Positions 35,527 to 44,195 of a DNA stretch of 64,000 bases are shown in pieces. The notes under the pieces were generated by a model. That model ran no database searches and was not told the DNA's origin. It worked only from the letters and a program-made list of their open reading frames with translations. Within the stretch, counting starts at the first letter, position 1. Every line of letters begins with the position of its first letter. A program made the position numbers and the translations under genes. Origin of the DNA: CAVPGP01 sp963718065 (GTDB lineage: Bacteria > Actinomycetota > Thermoleophilia > Gaiellales > Gaiellaceae); assembly GCA_963718065.1 (NCBI GenBank), contig CAVQYE010000011.1:62001-126000 (forward strand), in the 5' to 3' direction.

Positions 35527-36120
35527 CTACTGCGGGCGCTTCTCGAGCTGCTTCTGCAGCGAGGCGAGCGCGCGGTGCTGGAGGGACTTGATCGCGCCTT
35601 CGGTCTTCTCGAGGATCGTCGCCGCCTCGCCGTTCGAGAAGTTGAAGACGAACTTCAGCGTCAGCACCTGCTGCTGCTCGAGCGAGAGGTCCTCGATCAT
35701 CGTCATCAGGCTCTGGCGGCCGAGCGACTCGAACGCGCCCACGTCGGCAGCGGTGTCATTGTCCGGCTCCGGCTCCGGGACCTCCGCTTCGGGCTGCCAG
35801 CGCCGTGAGGCGCGGAAGTGGTCCATCGCGAGGTTGTGCGCGATCCGGAAGAGCCACGCCGAGAACGGCGCCGTGCCCCAGCGGAACCGGCTGACCGACT
35901 CCAGCATCTTCAGGAAGGTCTGCGTCGTCAGGTCCTCGGCGTCGTGCCGGTTGCCGACGGTCATGTGCAGATAGCTGTAGATGCGGTCGAAATGCAGTAG
36001 GTACAGCTCTTCGAGCGCCGTGCGGTCGCCCTGCTGCGCCTGTGCGACGAGCGTCTTCATCTGCTCGGTCGACGTGCGATCGCGTGGGCGTGGTTCTACG
36101 GCGGCGCTGTCGTCGGCCAT
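35527..36120 (-). CDS. ECF-type RNA polymerase sigma factor
   Basis: 197 residues. Sigma region 2 (about 30-95: FDRIYSYLHMTVGNRHDAED and FRWGTAPFSAWLFRIAHNLA) and region 4 (about 140-190: LSLEQQQVLTLKFVFNFSNG ... EGAIKSLQHRALASLQ). No anti-sigma gene is adjacent. ATG 36120 has AGGGG upstream; a longer in-frame start at 36192 would overlap the neighbour. Confidence 0.88.
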   Translation of the reverse strand: MADDSAAVEPRPRDRTSTEQMKTLVAQAQQGDRTALEELYLLHFDRIYSYLHMTVGNRHDAEDLTTQTFLKMLESVSRFRWGTAPFSAWLFRIAHNLAMDHFRASRRWQPEAEVPEPEPDNDTAADVGAFESLGRQSLMTMIEDLSLEQQQVLTLKFVFNFSNGEAATILEKTEGAIKSLQHRALASLQKQLEKRPQ

Positions 36121-36151
36121 TCCCCTACCCCTGCCCTGCGAGCCGGCGCCC

Positions 36152-36397
36152 CTAACCCGGGCCGGCGCCTCCGACGGTGCCGAAGCCGACACGGCTCTCG
36201 CGCGCGAACCGCTTCACATAGACGACGCGGGCGAGGGCGACCACGAAGCGGCCTTCGTCGGCGTCCAGCGGGAAACCGCCGGGACCACCGGCCAGGACCT
36301 GCCGCTCCAGCTCGTCCCAGGCCACCTCGTCGACGAGCGCGGACATGATCTGCCCGCCGTCGAAGCCGATTTCGATGCGAATGCGCTCAGCCGCCAT
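36152..36397 (-). CDS. Small conserved-looking hypothetical protein (81 aa)
   Basis: It starts at ATG 36397, 11 bases inside the epimerase 3' end, and ends 31 nt before the sigma factor. MAAERIRIEIGFDGGQIMSA, then FVVALARVVYVKRFARESRV, suggests a beta-strand-rich fold like small actinobacterial proteins encoded beside sigma factors. Unrecognised family. Confidence 0.55.
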   Translation of the reverse strand: MAAERIRIEIGFDGGQIMSALVDEVAWDELERQVLAGGPGGFPLDADEGRFVVALARVVYVKRFARESRVGFGTVGGAGPG

Positions 36398-36794
36398 GAC
36401 TCACCAGCTCCGAGAGTACCCCGTGGACCGAGTCCGGGTGGACGAACGCGACCTCCAGCCCGAAGAGACCTTTTCGCGGCTCCTCGTCGACCAGCTCGGC
36501 GCCCTCGGCACGGAGGCGATCGAGCTCGGCCCGGACGTCCGCCACCTCGTAGGCGACGTGGTGCATCCCAGGCCCCCGGCCGGCCAGGAACCTGCCGACC
36601 GGCGTGTCGCCGGGGAGCGATGCGAGGAGCTCGATCCGGCTCTCGCCGACCAGCATCGACGCCGCCTCGACGCCCTGCTCGTCCAGTTGCTCGCGATGCT
36701 CGAGCCGGGCGCCGAAGAGCCGCTCGTAGGTCGCAATCGCCTCGTCGAGATCGGCGACGGCGATGCCGAGATGGTGGATCGAGCGCGCCGCCAC
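36387..36794 (-). CDS. mce: Methylmalonyl-CoA epimerase
   Basis: 135 residues, vicinal oxygen chelate fold. HHLGIAVADLDEAIATYERL at the N-terminus, GPGMHHVAYEVADV in the second half, and PRKGLFGLEVAFVHP near the end give the metal-binding His, His and Glu. It converts (2R)- and (2S)-methylmalonyl-CoA in propionate metabolism. No mutase or carboxylase gene is near. GTG start, just after ftsH on the same strand. Confidence 0.88.
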   Translation of the reverse strand: MAARSIHHLGIAVADLDEAIATYERLFGARLEHREQLDEQGVEAASMLVGESRIELLASLPGDTPVGRFLAGRGPGMHHVAYEVADVRAELDRLRAEGAELVDEEPRKGLFGLEVAFVHPDSVHGVLSELVSHGG

Positions 36795-36804
36795 GCGGGC
36801 GATG

Positions 36805-38331
36805 CTACTGCGGAACCGCGCGGATCGTGCCGACGGTCTCGGAGGCCCGTGACTCGGGCTCGATGCTCTCGAAGAGGGCGACGAGCTCCTCGCGGTTCAG
36901 CGTCTCCTTCTCGAGCAGCCCCTGCGCGATCTTGTCGAGCGTCGCCCGGTGCTTCTCGAGCAGGCGGAGCGCCTCGGAATAGGCGTGGTCGGTGAGGCGG
37001 GCCTGCTCGTTGTCGCGCAGGCGCTTCGTCTCCTCCGAGAGGGCGTAGTTGTCGGCGCGCATCGTGCGCGAGACGGCGCCCTCGCTCATCCCGTACTCGA
37101 AGACCATGGCGCGCGCGAGGTCGGTCGCCTTCTCGAGGTCGTTCGCTGCCCCGTTCGTGACGCGGCCGAAGACGATCTGCTCGGCGGCGCGGCCGGCGAG
37201 GATGACGGTCATCCAGTCGACGAGCTCCTCCTTCGTATGGAGGTAGCGGTCCTCACCGGGCAGGTTCAACGTGTAGCCGAGCGCCTGGCCGCGGGCGATG
37301 ATCGTCGCCTTCTGAACCGGGAACGACTCGCCCATCAGGTGGCTCATCAGGGCATGGCCGCCCTCGTGGTAGGCAAGGATGCGCTTCTCCTTCTCGGAGA
37401 CGACGCGCCGCTGCTGCAGGCCGGCGATGACACGGTCGAGGGCGGCATCGAAATCGACCTGGAGGATCTCCTTGCGCTCGCTGCGGCCGGCCTGGATCGC
37501 GGCCTCGTTGCAGATGTTCGCGAGGTCGGCGCCCGTGAGCCCGGCGGTCTGGCGGGCGAGCGTGCCGAGATCGATCTTGTCTGCGAGCGGCTTCCCGCGC
37601 GTGTGGACGCCGAGGATCGCCTCACGGCCGACGAGGTCGGGTGGGCCGATCATCACCTGGCGGTCGAAGCGGCCGGGACGGAGCAGCGCCTGGTCGAGGT
37701 CCTCGATGCGGTTCGTCGCGCCCATGATCACGACCTGGGAGTGCGTCTCGAAGCCGTCGAGCTCGACGAGCAGCTGGTTCAGCGTCTGATCCTGCTCGCG
37801 GTTGAAGCCGCTGCCGGTGCGCTGGGTGCCGACGGCGTCCAGCTCGTCGATGAAGACGATCGCAGGCGCGTTCTTGCGCGCCTGGGCGAAAAGCTTGCGG
37901 ATCCGCGAGGCGCCGAGGCCGGCGAACATCTCGACGAAGGCGGAGGCGCTCTGCGAGTAGAACGTCGCACCCGACTCGTGGGCGACGGCCTTCGCCAGCA
38001 GCGTCTTGCCGGTACCGGGCGGGCCGTAGAGCATGATCCCCTTCGGGACGCGGGCGCCGAGCGCTGCGAAGCGCTTCGGCTCGCGGAGGAAGTCGACGAC
38101 CTCTTGCAGCTCGGCCTTCGCCTCCTCGAGCCCGGCGACGTCGGCGAAGCGCACCGCCGAGCTCGAATTCGGCTGGATCGACTGCGCCTTGACGCGCGGC
38201 ATCAGCTGCAGCGTGCGCCACAGCAGATAGACGATCAGCCCGAAGAAGAGCAGGGGGACCCAGGTCAAAATCTGGTCCTGCAATTGGGCGAAGGAATAGG
38301 CGAGCGGCGCCACTGCGGCCTCTATCGGCAA
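36805..38331 (-). CDS. ftsH: FtsH-type AAA+ zinc metalloprotease, short N-terminus
   Basis: 508 residues from TTG 38331, which has GAGGGA upstream. Only one N-terminal helix is seen (WVPLLFFGLIVYLLW); the usual first helix and the 70-residue external domain are missing. The ATPase has Walker A GPPGTGKTLL, Walker B IVFIDELDAVG and SRH GRFDRQVMIG. The protease has HEGGH (HExxH) and the third ligand region NDLEKATDLARAMV. It would degrade membrane and cytosolic proteins from the inner face of the membrane. Longer in-frame starts overlap the pncA gene and look non-coding. Confidence 0.9.
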   Translation of the reverse strand: MPIEAAVAPLAYSFAQLQDQILTWVPLLFFGLIVYLLWRTLQLMPRVKAQSIQPNSSSAVRFADVAGLEEAKAELQEVVDFLREPKRFAALGARVPKGIMLYGPPGTGKTLLAKAVAHESGATFYSQSASAFVEMFAGLGASRIRKLFAQARKNAPAIVFIDELDAVGTQRTGSGFNREQDQTLNQLLVELDGFETHSQVVIMGATNRIEDLDQALLRPGRFDRQVMIGPPDLVGREAILGVHTRGKPLADKIDLGTLARQTAGLTGADLANICNEAAIQAGRSERKEILQVDFDAALDRVIAGLQQRRVVSEKEKRILAYHEGGHALMSHLMGESFPVQKATIIARGQALGYTLNLPGEDRYLHTKEELVDWMTVILAGRAAEQIVFGRVTNGAANDLEKATDLARAMVFEYGMSEGAVSRTMRADNYALSEETKRLRDNEQARLTDHAYSEALRLLEKHRATLDKIAQGLLEKETLNREELVALFESIEPESRASETVGTIRAVPQ

Positions 38332-38344
38332 TCCCTCGTTCGAG

Positions 38345-38968
38345 CTAAAGACCTGCGAGCACTTTTTCTGCAGTTGCGAGCTCGACGCCCATTTCATGCC
38401 AGGTTGCGAGGCACGCAGCGGTGCGGCTTTCGTCGAGGCCTCGCGCCGCATCCTCAATGAAGCGAACCCGTCGGCCGCGGCGCACGAGGCCGCGGATCGC
38501 CGCGTCGTCGCACACGTCCGTCGCGACCCCGAAGAGGATGATCTCCTCCGGGTCGAGCGCGTCGACGAGCGCCTCGGTATTCGGGTTCGTGAAGACGTCG
38601 AAGTTCTTCTTCAGGAGTAGGAACTCGCGCCTGCCCTCGATCAGCCCGGGCACGAGGCCGGGTGGGATCGGCAGGCTGGCGAACGGCAGCGGGTCGTCCT
38701 GCTCGGTCTCGGGAATCTTCTGCGCGCCTTTCGTTCCGCGGAGGCAGTGCGGCGGATACGTGTTGCGGAAGTCCGGCTCGTCGGAGATCTCCGGATCGGT
38801 CAGCTCGTGGTCGTCGGCCGAGGCCACATGCGGGATCCCGGCCTCGCGGGCCGCGCTCACGAGCCGCGCCATCGTCGACGTGGTCTCCTCGGCGCCGGGG
38901 ACGTACAGCTTGCCGTGGGGGAGCATGAAGTCGATCTGCGTGTCGACATCCCAGAGGAGGCGTTTCAT
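38345..38968 (-). CDS. pncA: Nicotinamidase (isochorismatase fold)
   Basis: 207 residues. Catalytic Asp in LLWDVDTQIDFML (residues 4-16), metal ligands in SADDHELTDPE, Lys in LLLKKNFDVF, and nucleophilic Cys in ATDVCDDAAIRG (about 150-161). It hydrolyses nicotinamide to nicotinate. pncB, which uses nicotinate, is two genes upstream in the same overlapping chain, so the pair supports NAD salvage. ATG 38968 overlaps the GNAT stop (ATGA). Confidence 0.85.
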   Translation of the reverse strand: MKRLLWDVDTQIDFMLPHGKLYVPGAEETTSTMARLVSAAREAGIPHVASADDHELTDPEISDEPDFRNTYPPHCLRGTKGAQKIPETEQDDPLPFASLPIPPGLVPGLIEGRREFLLLKKNFDVFTNPNTEALVDALDPEEIILFGVATDVCDDAAIRGLVRRGRRVRFIEDAARGLDESRTAACLATWHEMGVELATAEKVLAGL

Positions 38969-39529
38969 CGGGCCAATTCCAACCGCACGATCGTGCGCTT
39001 CCCCGGCCTCGCGCACCGGAGTGAAGCCGTGCGCCAGAAAGAGCGCTCGGCTGCCCATGTAGTCGCGCGCGTCGGAAGCGTGCGCGTAGCCCTCGACGCT
39101 CGCAGCGCCACGGGAGCGGGCGTGGGTGACCGCCGCATCGAGGAGCGCACCGGAGATGTCCCGCCCTCGAGCCTCTTTGTCGACCGTGAAGCAGACGATC
39201 GACCAGACTCCCTCGTCCTCGTCGCGGGGCCGGTATTGAGGCGACCGCAGCAGCGCGGCGAACTCCTCGCGCGGCGCGATCGACGCCCACCCGACGGGCG
39301 AGCCGTCCTCGTAGGCGAGCACGCCCGGCTCGCGCCCGGAGCAGACGAGCGTCCCCATGGCCCGCTTCTTCGGCGTCCCGTGGGCGAGCGCCCGGTTGCG
39401 CCAGTACATGCACCAGCAGCCGTAGGCGGGGGTATTCCGGTGGCCACCGCGAGGTCCTCTCCGCTCGAAGAGCTCCACCAGGTCGGGCCAGCGCTCAGGC
39501 GTCGCCGGGTGCACGGCGACGCCGTTCAC
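38965..39529 (-). CDS. GNAT-family N-acetyltransferase (frameshift near 3' end)
   Basis: About 187 residues. The GNAT core contains the acetyl-CoA loop DKEARGRDISGALLDAAV (variant of QxxGxG/A) and a beta-strand SVEGYAHASDA. CWCMYWRN near the N-terminus is like the YedL/DUF-type acetyltransferases. An extra G in a GGGG run (plus-strand CCCC at 39001-39004) shifts the end; corrected it reads VREAGKRTIVRLELAR and stops at 38965. Substrate unknown. It lies between pncB and pncA with 4-base overlaps on both sides. Confidence 0.8.
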
Positions 39530-40608
39530 TCGACGAGCTCCAGCCGCGAGCTCGGCCGGTAGTGCCGCCCGAACTTCGCCGACGGGCGCCCGTCGGTGAG
39601 AACGATGTCGCCCGTGAAGTCGTTCGAGCCGCGGATCAGCGACGAGCCGATGCCGTACGCGTCGACCGGGACGCCGGCGGCCTCGAAGCTGACGATCTTC
39701 TCGATCGTGAACCCGCCGGAGACGACGATCCGCACCCGCTCGAAGCCGTCTCGGTCGAGCGCCTCGCGCACCTTCCTGACGAGCCGCTCGTTGACGCCGG
39801 TCGGCCTGAAGTCGCCCAGCTCGTGCCAGAGCGAGCGGTCGACGAGCGACTCCGACGTGTCGAGCCGGACGCCCCAGAGCCGCGGACCGAGCGCGCGAGC
39901 CACCTCGAGCGCCGTCTCCACCGAGTTGTTCTCGAAGTCGACGAGTACCGTGATGTTGAAGTCGTCGGGAGCCCAGTCGGCGAACTTCGTCGCCGCCAGC
40001 ACCGTGTTGCCGCCGTACGCCGCGATCAGCGCATGCGGCACGGTGCCGACGCCGCGACCGCCCCACCACGAAGCCTGCTCGTCGGTCGTGACGCCCACCG
40101 GCGCTCCGGTCACCTGCCCGGCCACATAGGCGGCGTAGCCGTCGCCCGTCTGCACGCGGTGGTGATCGTGTCTGGCCGGCATGAAGATGATCGGCTTCCC
40201 GTTCGCCGCTTCGAGGACGCGCACGACGTTCGTCGTGATCAGCGTCCGCCGTGCGAGCGTGCCGAGGTACACCGTCTCGAGGTGGGCGAAGGTCGTGTAG
40301 TCGCCTTCGATCGTCAGCACCGGCTCGTAGGGCTCGATCCTGTCGCCGTCGTAGAGCGCGTGGACGGTCAGCTCGTCGAAGTCGTCGGCGCAGAGCTTGA
40401 GAATCGCGAGCGCCTCGTCCATGCCGCCGAGGTAGGCGCTGTTCTTCTGGAAAGCCTGCAGCACCACGCGCGGCCGACGCCCGTCTGCGAGCAGCGCCAA
40501 GCGCGTGTGGTTGAAGTACTGGTCGGTGTAGTAGCCCTCCCGCATCTTCTCGACCGGCAGGTCGAAGATCTCGGGCGGCAGGCGCTTACGACGGGTCTCG
40601 GTCGCCAT
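39526..40608 (-). CDS. pncB: Nicotinate phosphoribosyltransferase
   Basis: 360 residues. YYTDQYFNHTR near the N-terminus, active-site region FMPARHDHHRVQTGDGYAAY, DFENNSVETALEVARALG, GVRLDTSESLVDRS and IVVSGGFTIEKIVSFEAAG are typical of the archaeal-type nicotinate phosphoribosyltransferase group. It makes nicotinate mononucleotide from nicotinate and PRPP. The ATG at 40608 overlaps the DUF1385 gene by 23 bases. Confidence 0.9.
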   Translation of the reverse strand: MATETRRKRLPPEIFDLPVEKMREGYYTDQYFNHTRLALLADGRRPRVVLQAFQKNSAYLGGMDEALAILKLCADDFDELTVHALYDGDRIEPYEPVLTIEGDYTTFAHLETVYLGTLARRTLITTNVVRVLEAANGKPIIFMPARHDHHRVQTGDGYAAYVAGQVTGAPVGVTTDEQASWWGGRGVGTVPHALIAAYGGNTVLAATKFADWAPDDFNITVLVDFENNSVETALEVARALGPRLWGVRLDTSESLVDRSLWHELGDFRPTGVNERLVRKVREALDRDGFERVRIVVSGGFTIEKIVSFEAAGVPVDAYGIGSSLIRGSNDFTGDIVLTDGRPSAKFGRHYRPSSRLELVE

Positions 40609-41375
40609 GCTCCAGCTCCAGGCACGCCGCGAGCGCTGCCTGCGCCACCTGCAGCTGCTCGGTTGTCGGCTCGGCGGTCGCGACGCGGTGCTGCAGCTCG
40701 TACCCGGGCCGGGCGAGCGCGGCGGCGACCGGATGCTTGGGATTGCGGACCATCCAGGAGAAGAGCTCCGAGGAGGCGGCGACCGCACCGACGCCGGCAA
40801 TCGCTCTGGCCGGCATGCGCAGGCGGCGAGGCACGCTGGAAACGAGAACGTTGCCGATCGCGCTCGTGGCGATCAGCGGCCCGACGAGGTGTGTCCCACA
40901 GCGCTCGTGCTCCCGCGGGCGTGGCTCGTCGTGCTCGTAGGAGCCGATCGTCATGTGCTCGGCGCCGTGGTAGGCGGCGAGCGAGCCGCCTCGCAACGCC
41001 ATCAGCGCGGGCGCCAGCGAGAGCATGCCGCCGGCAGTCTCGCGAACGAGCGCCGGCAGGCGCGATTCGCGCAGCCGCTTGACGGCGACGGCGGTGCCGA
41101 TCATCGGCCGCGAAGATGGCGGGCCGCTGGTAGGGCAGCTTCGCCTCGGGGAAGCGGCGGCTGATGCGTGGCAGGAGGAGCAGCGCGTCGAGCATCCGGG
41201 CCGGGCCGCGCAGCAGCGGGTTCTGGACGTCGGCGGCGCGCAGCTTCTTGCGCTCGGCGACGACCTTCAGCTCGCCGTTCGGCAGGCGCACCGCACAGGC
41301 CCAGGCGGTCGGCCCGTGCACGAGCACGCCGTTGGAGAGAGCCATGCCGCCGAGGCGGATCTTCTTCTCGGTCAT
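40586..41375 (-). CDS. DUF1385 membrane protein (frameshifted)
   Basis: N-terminal part MTEKKIRLGGMALSNGVLVHGP (first 20 match the family opening) and later AYHGAEHMTIGSYEH and HERCGTHLVGPLIATSAIGN are DUF1385 hallmarks, with several membrane helices. The two parts are in different frames. An extra base near 41105-41108 explains this (…AIFAAMIGTAVAVKRL…). About 262 residues, a little short. A metalloenzyme role is suggested by the conserved His/Glu but not shown. The ATG overlaps the aminotransferase stop. Confidence 0.78.
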
Positions 41376-42175
41376 CCGGAAGAGCGTACCCGGAGCGCCT
41401 CTTGCAGCCGAGTGGCGGCCTCTCCGGGGCGCCCTGAGCCGATTTGCGTCTCGTCGACGGCGATCACGGGCATCACCTCGCGGACGGCCGAGGTCGTGAA
41501 CGCCTCCTCGGAACGGAGCAGGTCGCCGAGCGTGAAGGCGCCCTCCCGCACGCGGTAGCCCTCCTGGCGGGCCAGCTCGATCAACACGCGGCGCGTCACG
41601 CCGGGCAGCACCGACGGTCCCGGCGCCGGGGTCGTCAGCATGTCGTCATGGCGCCACCAGAGGTTGGACGTCGTCGCGTCGAGCACGATGCGGCCGGCGC
41701 CGAGGAAGAGCGCATCGTCCGCGCCGCGGCGCTCGGCCTCGGCGAGCGCGGCCATACTGAAGGCGTAGCTCGTGGCCTTGACGCCGGCCAGGAACGGCGA
41801 GACGCCGATCTCGAAGCTGACGAGCGCGATCCCCCTCTTGCGCTGCTCCTCCAGGCGCTCAGGCAGGGCGGCGACGGTTGCGACGAGCGTCTCGGAGGTG
41901 CGAAAGACGCGCAGCGAGCCCTCGTCGACCGCGGCCGCTACGACGACCGTCTCGACGAGCGCGCGGGCGCCGTCGACCGGCGGCAGGCGTAGCGCCAGCG
42001 CCGAGCCCTCGAGGCGGTCGAGGTGGAGGTCGAGGAACGCCGGTGCGCCGCCCCGCAGGCGGATCGTCTCGAAGGCGGCGCTGCCGCGGACAAGCGCCTC
42101 GTCGTCGGCCGCGAAGACCGGCGCGCCGGGATCGACGAGGCCCTTGCCCTCGACGGCGACCGCGAGCAGCGTCAC
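41372..42175 (-). CDS. pabC: Class IV aminotransferase, probable aminodeoxychorismate lyase
   Basis: 267 residues. PLP-Lys region AGVKATSYAFSMAALAEA (about 150-167), and DATTSNLWW corresponds to the EGTxSNxF motif, with Asp for Glu. The fold also covers branched-chain and D-amino-acid aminotransferases. The overlap with pabB favours 4-amino-4-deoxychorismate lyase (p-aminobenzoate for folate). GTG 42175 shares GTGA with the pabB stop. Confidence 0.8.
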   Translation of the reverse strand: MTLLAVAVEGKGLVDPGAPVFAADDEALVRGSAAFETIRLRGGAPAFLDLHLDRLEGSALALRLPPVDGARALVETVVVAAAVDEGSLRVFRTSETLVATVAALPERLEEQRKRGIALVSFEIGVSPFLAGVKATSYAFSMAALAEAERRGADDALFLGAGRIVLDATTSNLWWRHDDMLTTPAPGPSVLPGVTRRVLIELARQEGYRVREGAFTLGDLLRSEEAFTTSAVREVMPVIAVDETQIGSGRPGEAATRLQEALRVRSSG

Positions 42176-43215
42176 GCGTGCACGCGCCCCGCGACCATGC
42201 CGCCGACCGCAGTCAGCAGCGGCCGCGCCTTGACCCACGACTCCTCGATCTCCGCCTCCGGGTCGGAGTCCCAGACGATCCCGCCGCCGACCCAGAGATG
42301 CGCGCGGCCCTCGGCGACCGCGAAGGTGCGGATCGTCAGTGCGAGCTCGAAGTCGCCGTTCGGGTGCAGCGTGCCGAGCGCGCCCATCGAAGCGCCGCGC
42401 CCGACCGGCTCGAGCGCGGCGATGTGGTCGACGGCAGAGATCTTCGGCGCGCCGGTGATCGAGCCCCCCGGGAACATCGCGTCGAGGATGTCCGCAAGCG
42501 TCGCGTCCTCGCGCAGGCGCCCCTCGACGGTCGAGACGAGATGCGTGACGCCCGCGAGCTCGTGCTGGACCATCAGCTCGGGCCAGCGCACGCTCCCGTG
42601 CTCGCAGACGCGCGAGAGGTCGTTGCGCTCCAGGTCGACGATCATCACGTGCTCGGCCTCGTCCTTCGGGCCTTCGACGTCCTCGCCCAGCGGGGCGCGT
42701 GCCCTTGATCGGCTTCGTCCAGAGCCGGCGCCCGCGGCGTGCGAGGAAGAGCTCCGGCGACCCCGAGACGATCGACCAGCCGTCGCCGGCGAGCGGCCGC
42801 GGCTGCAACGGGCGCAGCGGCGCGAGCAGAGGCGCGAGCCCGGCCGCGTCGCCGTCGCATTCGGCGGCGAGGTGCTGCACGAGGTTCACCTGGTAGACGT
42901 CACCGCGGGCGATCGCCTCGCGCACCGCGTCGACCGCGGCCGCGTACGCCTCGGGCGTCCAGGTCGGCTCCCAGGCGCGGAGCCGCGGCGGGCGCGCGAC
43001 GGGCGCCGCTCGGTTCGCCGGCCGGATCCGGCACGCGAGGAGCGGCAGCGGGCACGGTTCGGGCGGGAGGGCGACGTCGTGCGGCGAAGCGCCGCCGAGA
43101 GGCCGTAGCCGAGGTAGAGGTCGGCGACGCAGTCTTCGCGCGCAGCGAAGCGCTCGTCCTCGAGATAGGCCTCGAGCGCGGCGAAGGCGCCCTCGTGGTG
43201 ATGGAGCTCGAGCAT
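42172..43215 (-). CDS. pabB: Aminodeoxychorismate synthase component I, two frameshifts
   Basis: Chorismate-using enzyme. VYQVNLVQHLAAECDGD, SPELFLARRG, PIKGTRP (Lys is the PabB-specific residue; TrpE has PIAGT), MIVDLERNDLSRVCEHGSV and FPGGSITGAPKISAV appear in order. Two indels break it: a missing base near 43090 (GLSGGASPHDVALP after correction), and an extra C in CCCC (plus-strand GGGG at 42692-42695), after which it reads GTRPLGEDVEGPKDEAEHV. About 347 residues, shorter than TrpE and consistent with a stand-alone PabB. No pabA is in the window. Its start diverges from the TetR/DUF4260 promoter. Confidence 0.88.
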
Positions 43216-43224
43216 CGCCCAACC

Positions 43225-43253
43225 TTGACATGGCTAACACCGTTAGCTAATCT
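43225..43253 (+). promoter_or_regulatory. Strong sigma-70-type promoter of the DUF4260-tetR pair
   Basis: TTGACA (43225-43230), 17 nt, TAATCT (43248-43253). The spacing is ideal and the -35 is a full consensus. One repressor palindrome fills the spacer and a second starts at the last base of the -10. Confidence 0.85.
43233..43247. promoter_or_regulatory. TetR operator 1, GCTAAC-ACC-GTTAGC
   Basis: A perfect 6-bp inverted repeat with a 3-bp centre, inside the promoter spacer. It shares TGGCTAACACC with operator 2. Binding by the TetR protein two genes down would exclude RNA polymerase. Confidence 0.8.
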
Positions 43254-43271
43254 GGCTAACACCATTAGCCA
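43253..43271. promoter_or_regulatory. TetR operator 2, TGGCTAA-CACCA-TTAGCCA
   Basis: A perfect 7-bp inverted repeat with a 5-bp centre, 21 bp centre-to-centre from operator 1 (two DNA turns), covering the transcription start. The second site makes cooperative repression likely. Inference from symmetry and position. Confidence 0.8.
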
Positions 43272-43284
43272 ACGAAGGAGCCCC

Positions 43285-43665
43285 GTGTCAGTCCTCGCAG
43301 CCAAACCCGCCGTTGTCCGCCCCGTCGCAGTCCTGACGGTGTCACTGCTTACCGCGATCGTCTTCGAGGTCGTGAAGCACCGCACCGGCTACTGGCAGCT
43401 GGCCGCGTTCGGCCTCGGCCCCGACCTCGCCCTGTTCCTCGGCGTCGGCGCCGGCCTCGCCAAGGGCCAGCTCCATCCGCGGGCGGTCCCGGTCTACAAC
43501 CTCTTGCACCGTTTCTGGGGGCCGATCGCGCTGCTCGTCGTCGCCCTCGTCCTTCCGCTCTCGCTCGGCTGGCTCATCGGCGCGCTCGCGTGGGCGTTCC
43601 ACGTCTCCCTCGACCGGACGGTGGGCTACGGCCTGCGCACCCCGGATGGTTTCCAGCGCTCCTGA
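43285..43665 (+). CDS. DUF4260 family membrane protein
   Basis: 126 residues with about four helices. Family pattern: YWQLAAFGLGPDLALFLG, then VYNLLHRFWGP, and the end LDRTVGYGLRTPDGFQR. GTG 43285 has AGGAG 5 nt upstream. It overlaps the TetR start by 20 bases, so the two are co-expressed and co-repressed. Function unknown; a membrane target of the regulator's ligand is conceivable. Confidence 0.85.
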   Translation: MSVLAAKPAVVRPVAVLTVSLLTAIVFEVVKHRTGYWQLAAFGLGPDLALFLGVGAGLAKGQLHPRAVPVYNLLHRFWGPIALLVVALVLPLSLGWLIGALAWAFHVSLDRTVGYGLRTPDGFQRS

Positions 43666-44185
43666 GCTCAGCCCGCGGGCGCAGGAGATCGTCGAGGCGG
43701 CGCGTGTCCTTCTCGAAGAGGAAGGCCCGGACGCCGTCTCGATGCGCCGCGTCGCGGAGCGGCTCGGCATCCGGGCGCCGTCGCTCTACAAGCACCTGCC
43801 GGACAAGGCAGCGCTCGAGGCGACGCTCATCTCTGACGGGTTCGCTGAGCAGGCGGCGAACTTCGAGGACGCCGTCCGCGGCGCCGACGACCCGTTGCTG
43901 GCGATCGCCACGGCCTACCGCGACTTCGCCCGGGCGAGGCCCCATCTCTATCGGCTGATGACGGAGCGCCCACTCGCGCGCGACCGTCTCGTCCCCGGCG
44001 TCGAGGCCCGCGCTGCCGCACCACTCATCGAGGCAGTCGGCGGCGACCCCGCCCTCGCCCGCGCGGCGTGGGCGTTTGCCCATGGCATGGCGATCCTGGA
44101 GCTGAACGGCCGGTTTCCGCCGGACGCCGACCTCGACCAGGCCTGGCGCCGCGGGCTCGACGCGTTCCGTGGCCGGTCCGCCTAG
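43646..44185 (+). CDS. TetR/AcrR-family transcriptional regulator
   Basis: 179 residues. N-terminal HTH (about 10-56: EAARVLLEEEGPDAVSMRRV, LGIRAPSLYKHLPDKAALEA), C-terminal ligand domain with FAHGMAILELNGRFPP typical of the WHG/TetR_C_33 group. Probably binds the two palindromes at 43233-43271 and so controls itself and DUF4260. Inducer unknown. Confidence 0.9.
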   Translation: MVSSAPELSPRAQEIVEAARVLLEEEGPDAVSMRRVAERLGIRAPSLYKHLPDKAALEATLISDGFAEQAANFEDAVRGADDPLLAIATAYRDFARARPHLYRLMTERPLARDRLVPGVEARAAAPLIEAVGGDPALARAAWAFAHGMAILELNGRFPPDADLDQAWRRGLDAFRGRSA

Positions 44186-44195
44186 CGTCGACTCG

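Noticed and set aside
36949..38460. A 503-residue plus-strand frame opposite ftsH
   Set aside because: No recognisable motif and antisense composition, against a complete AAA protease on the other strand.
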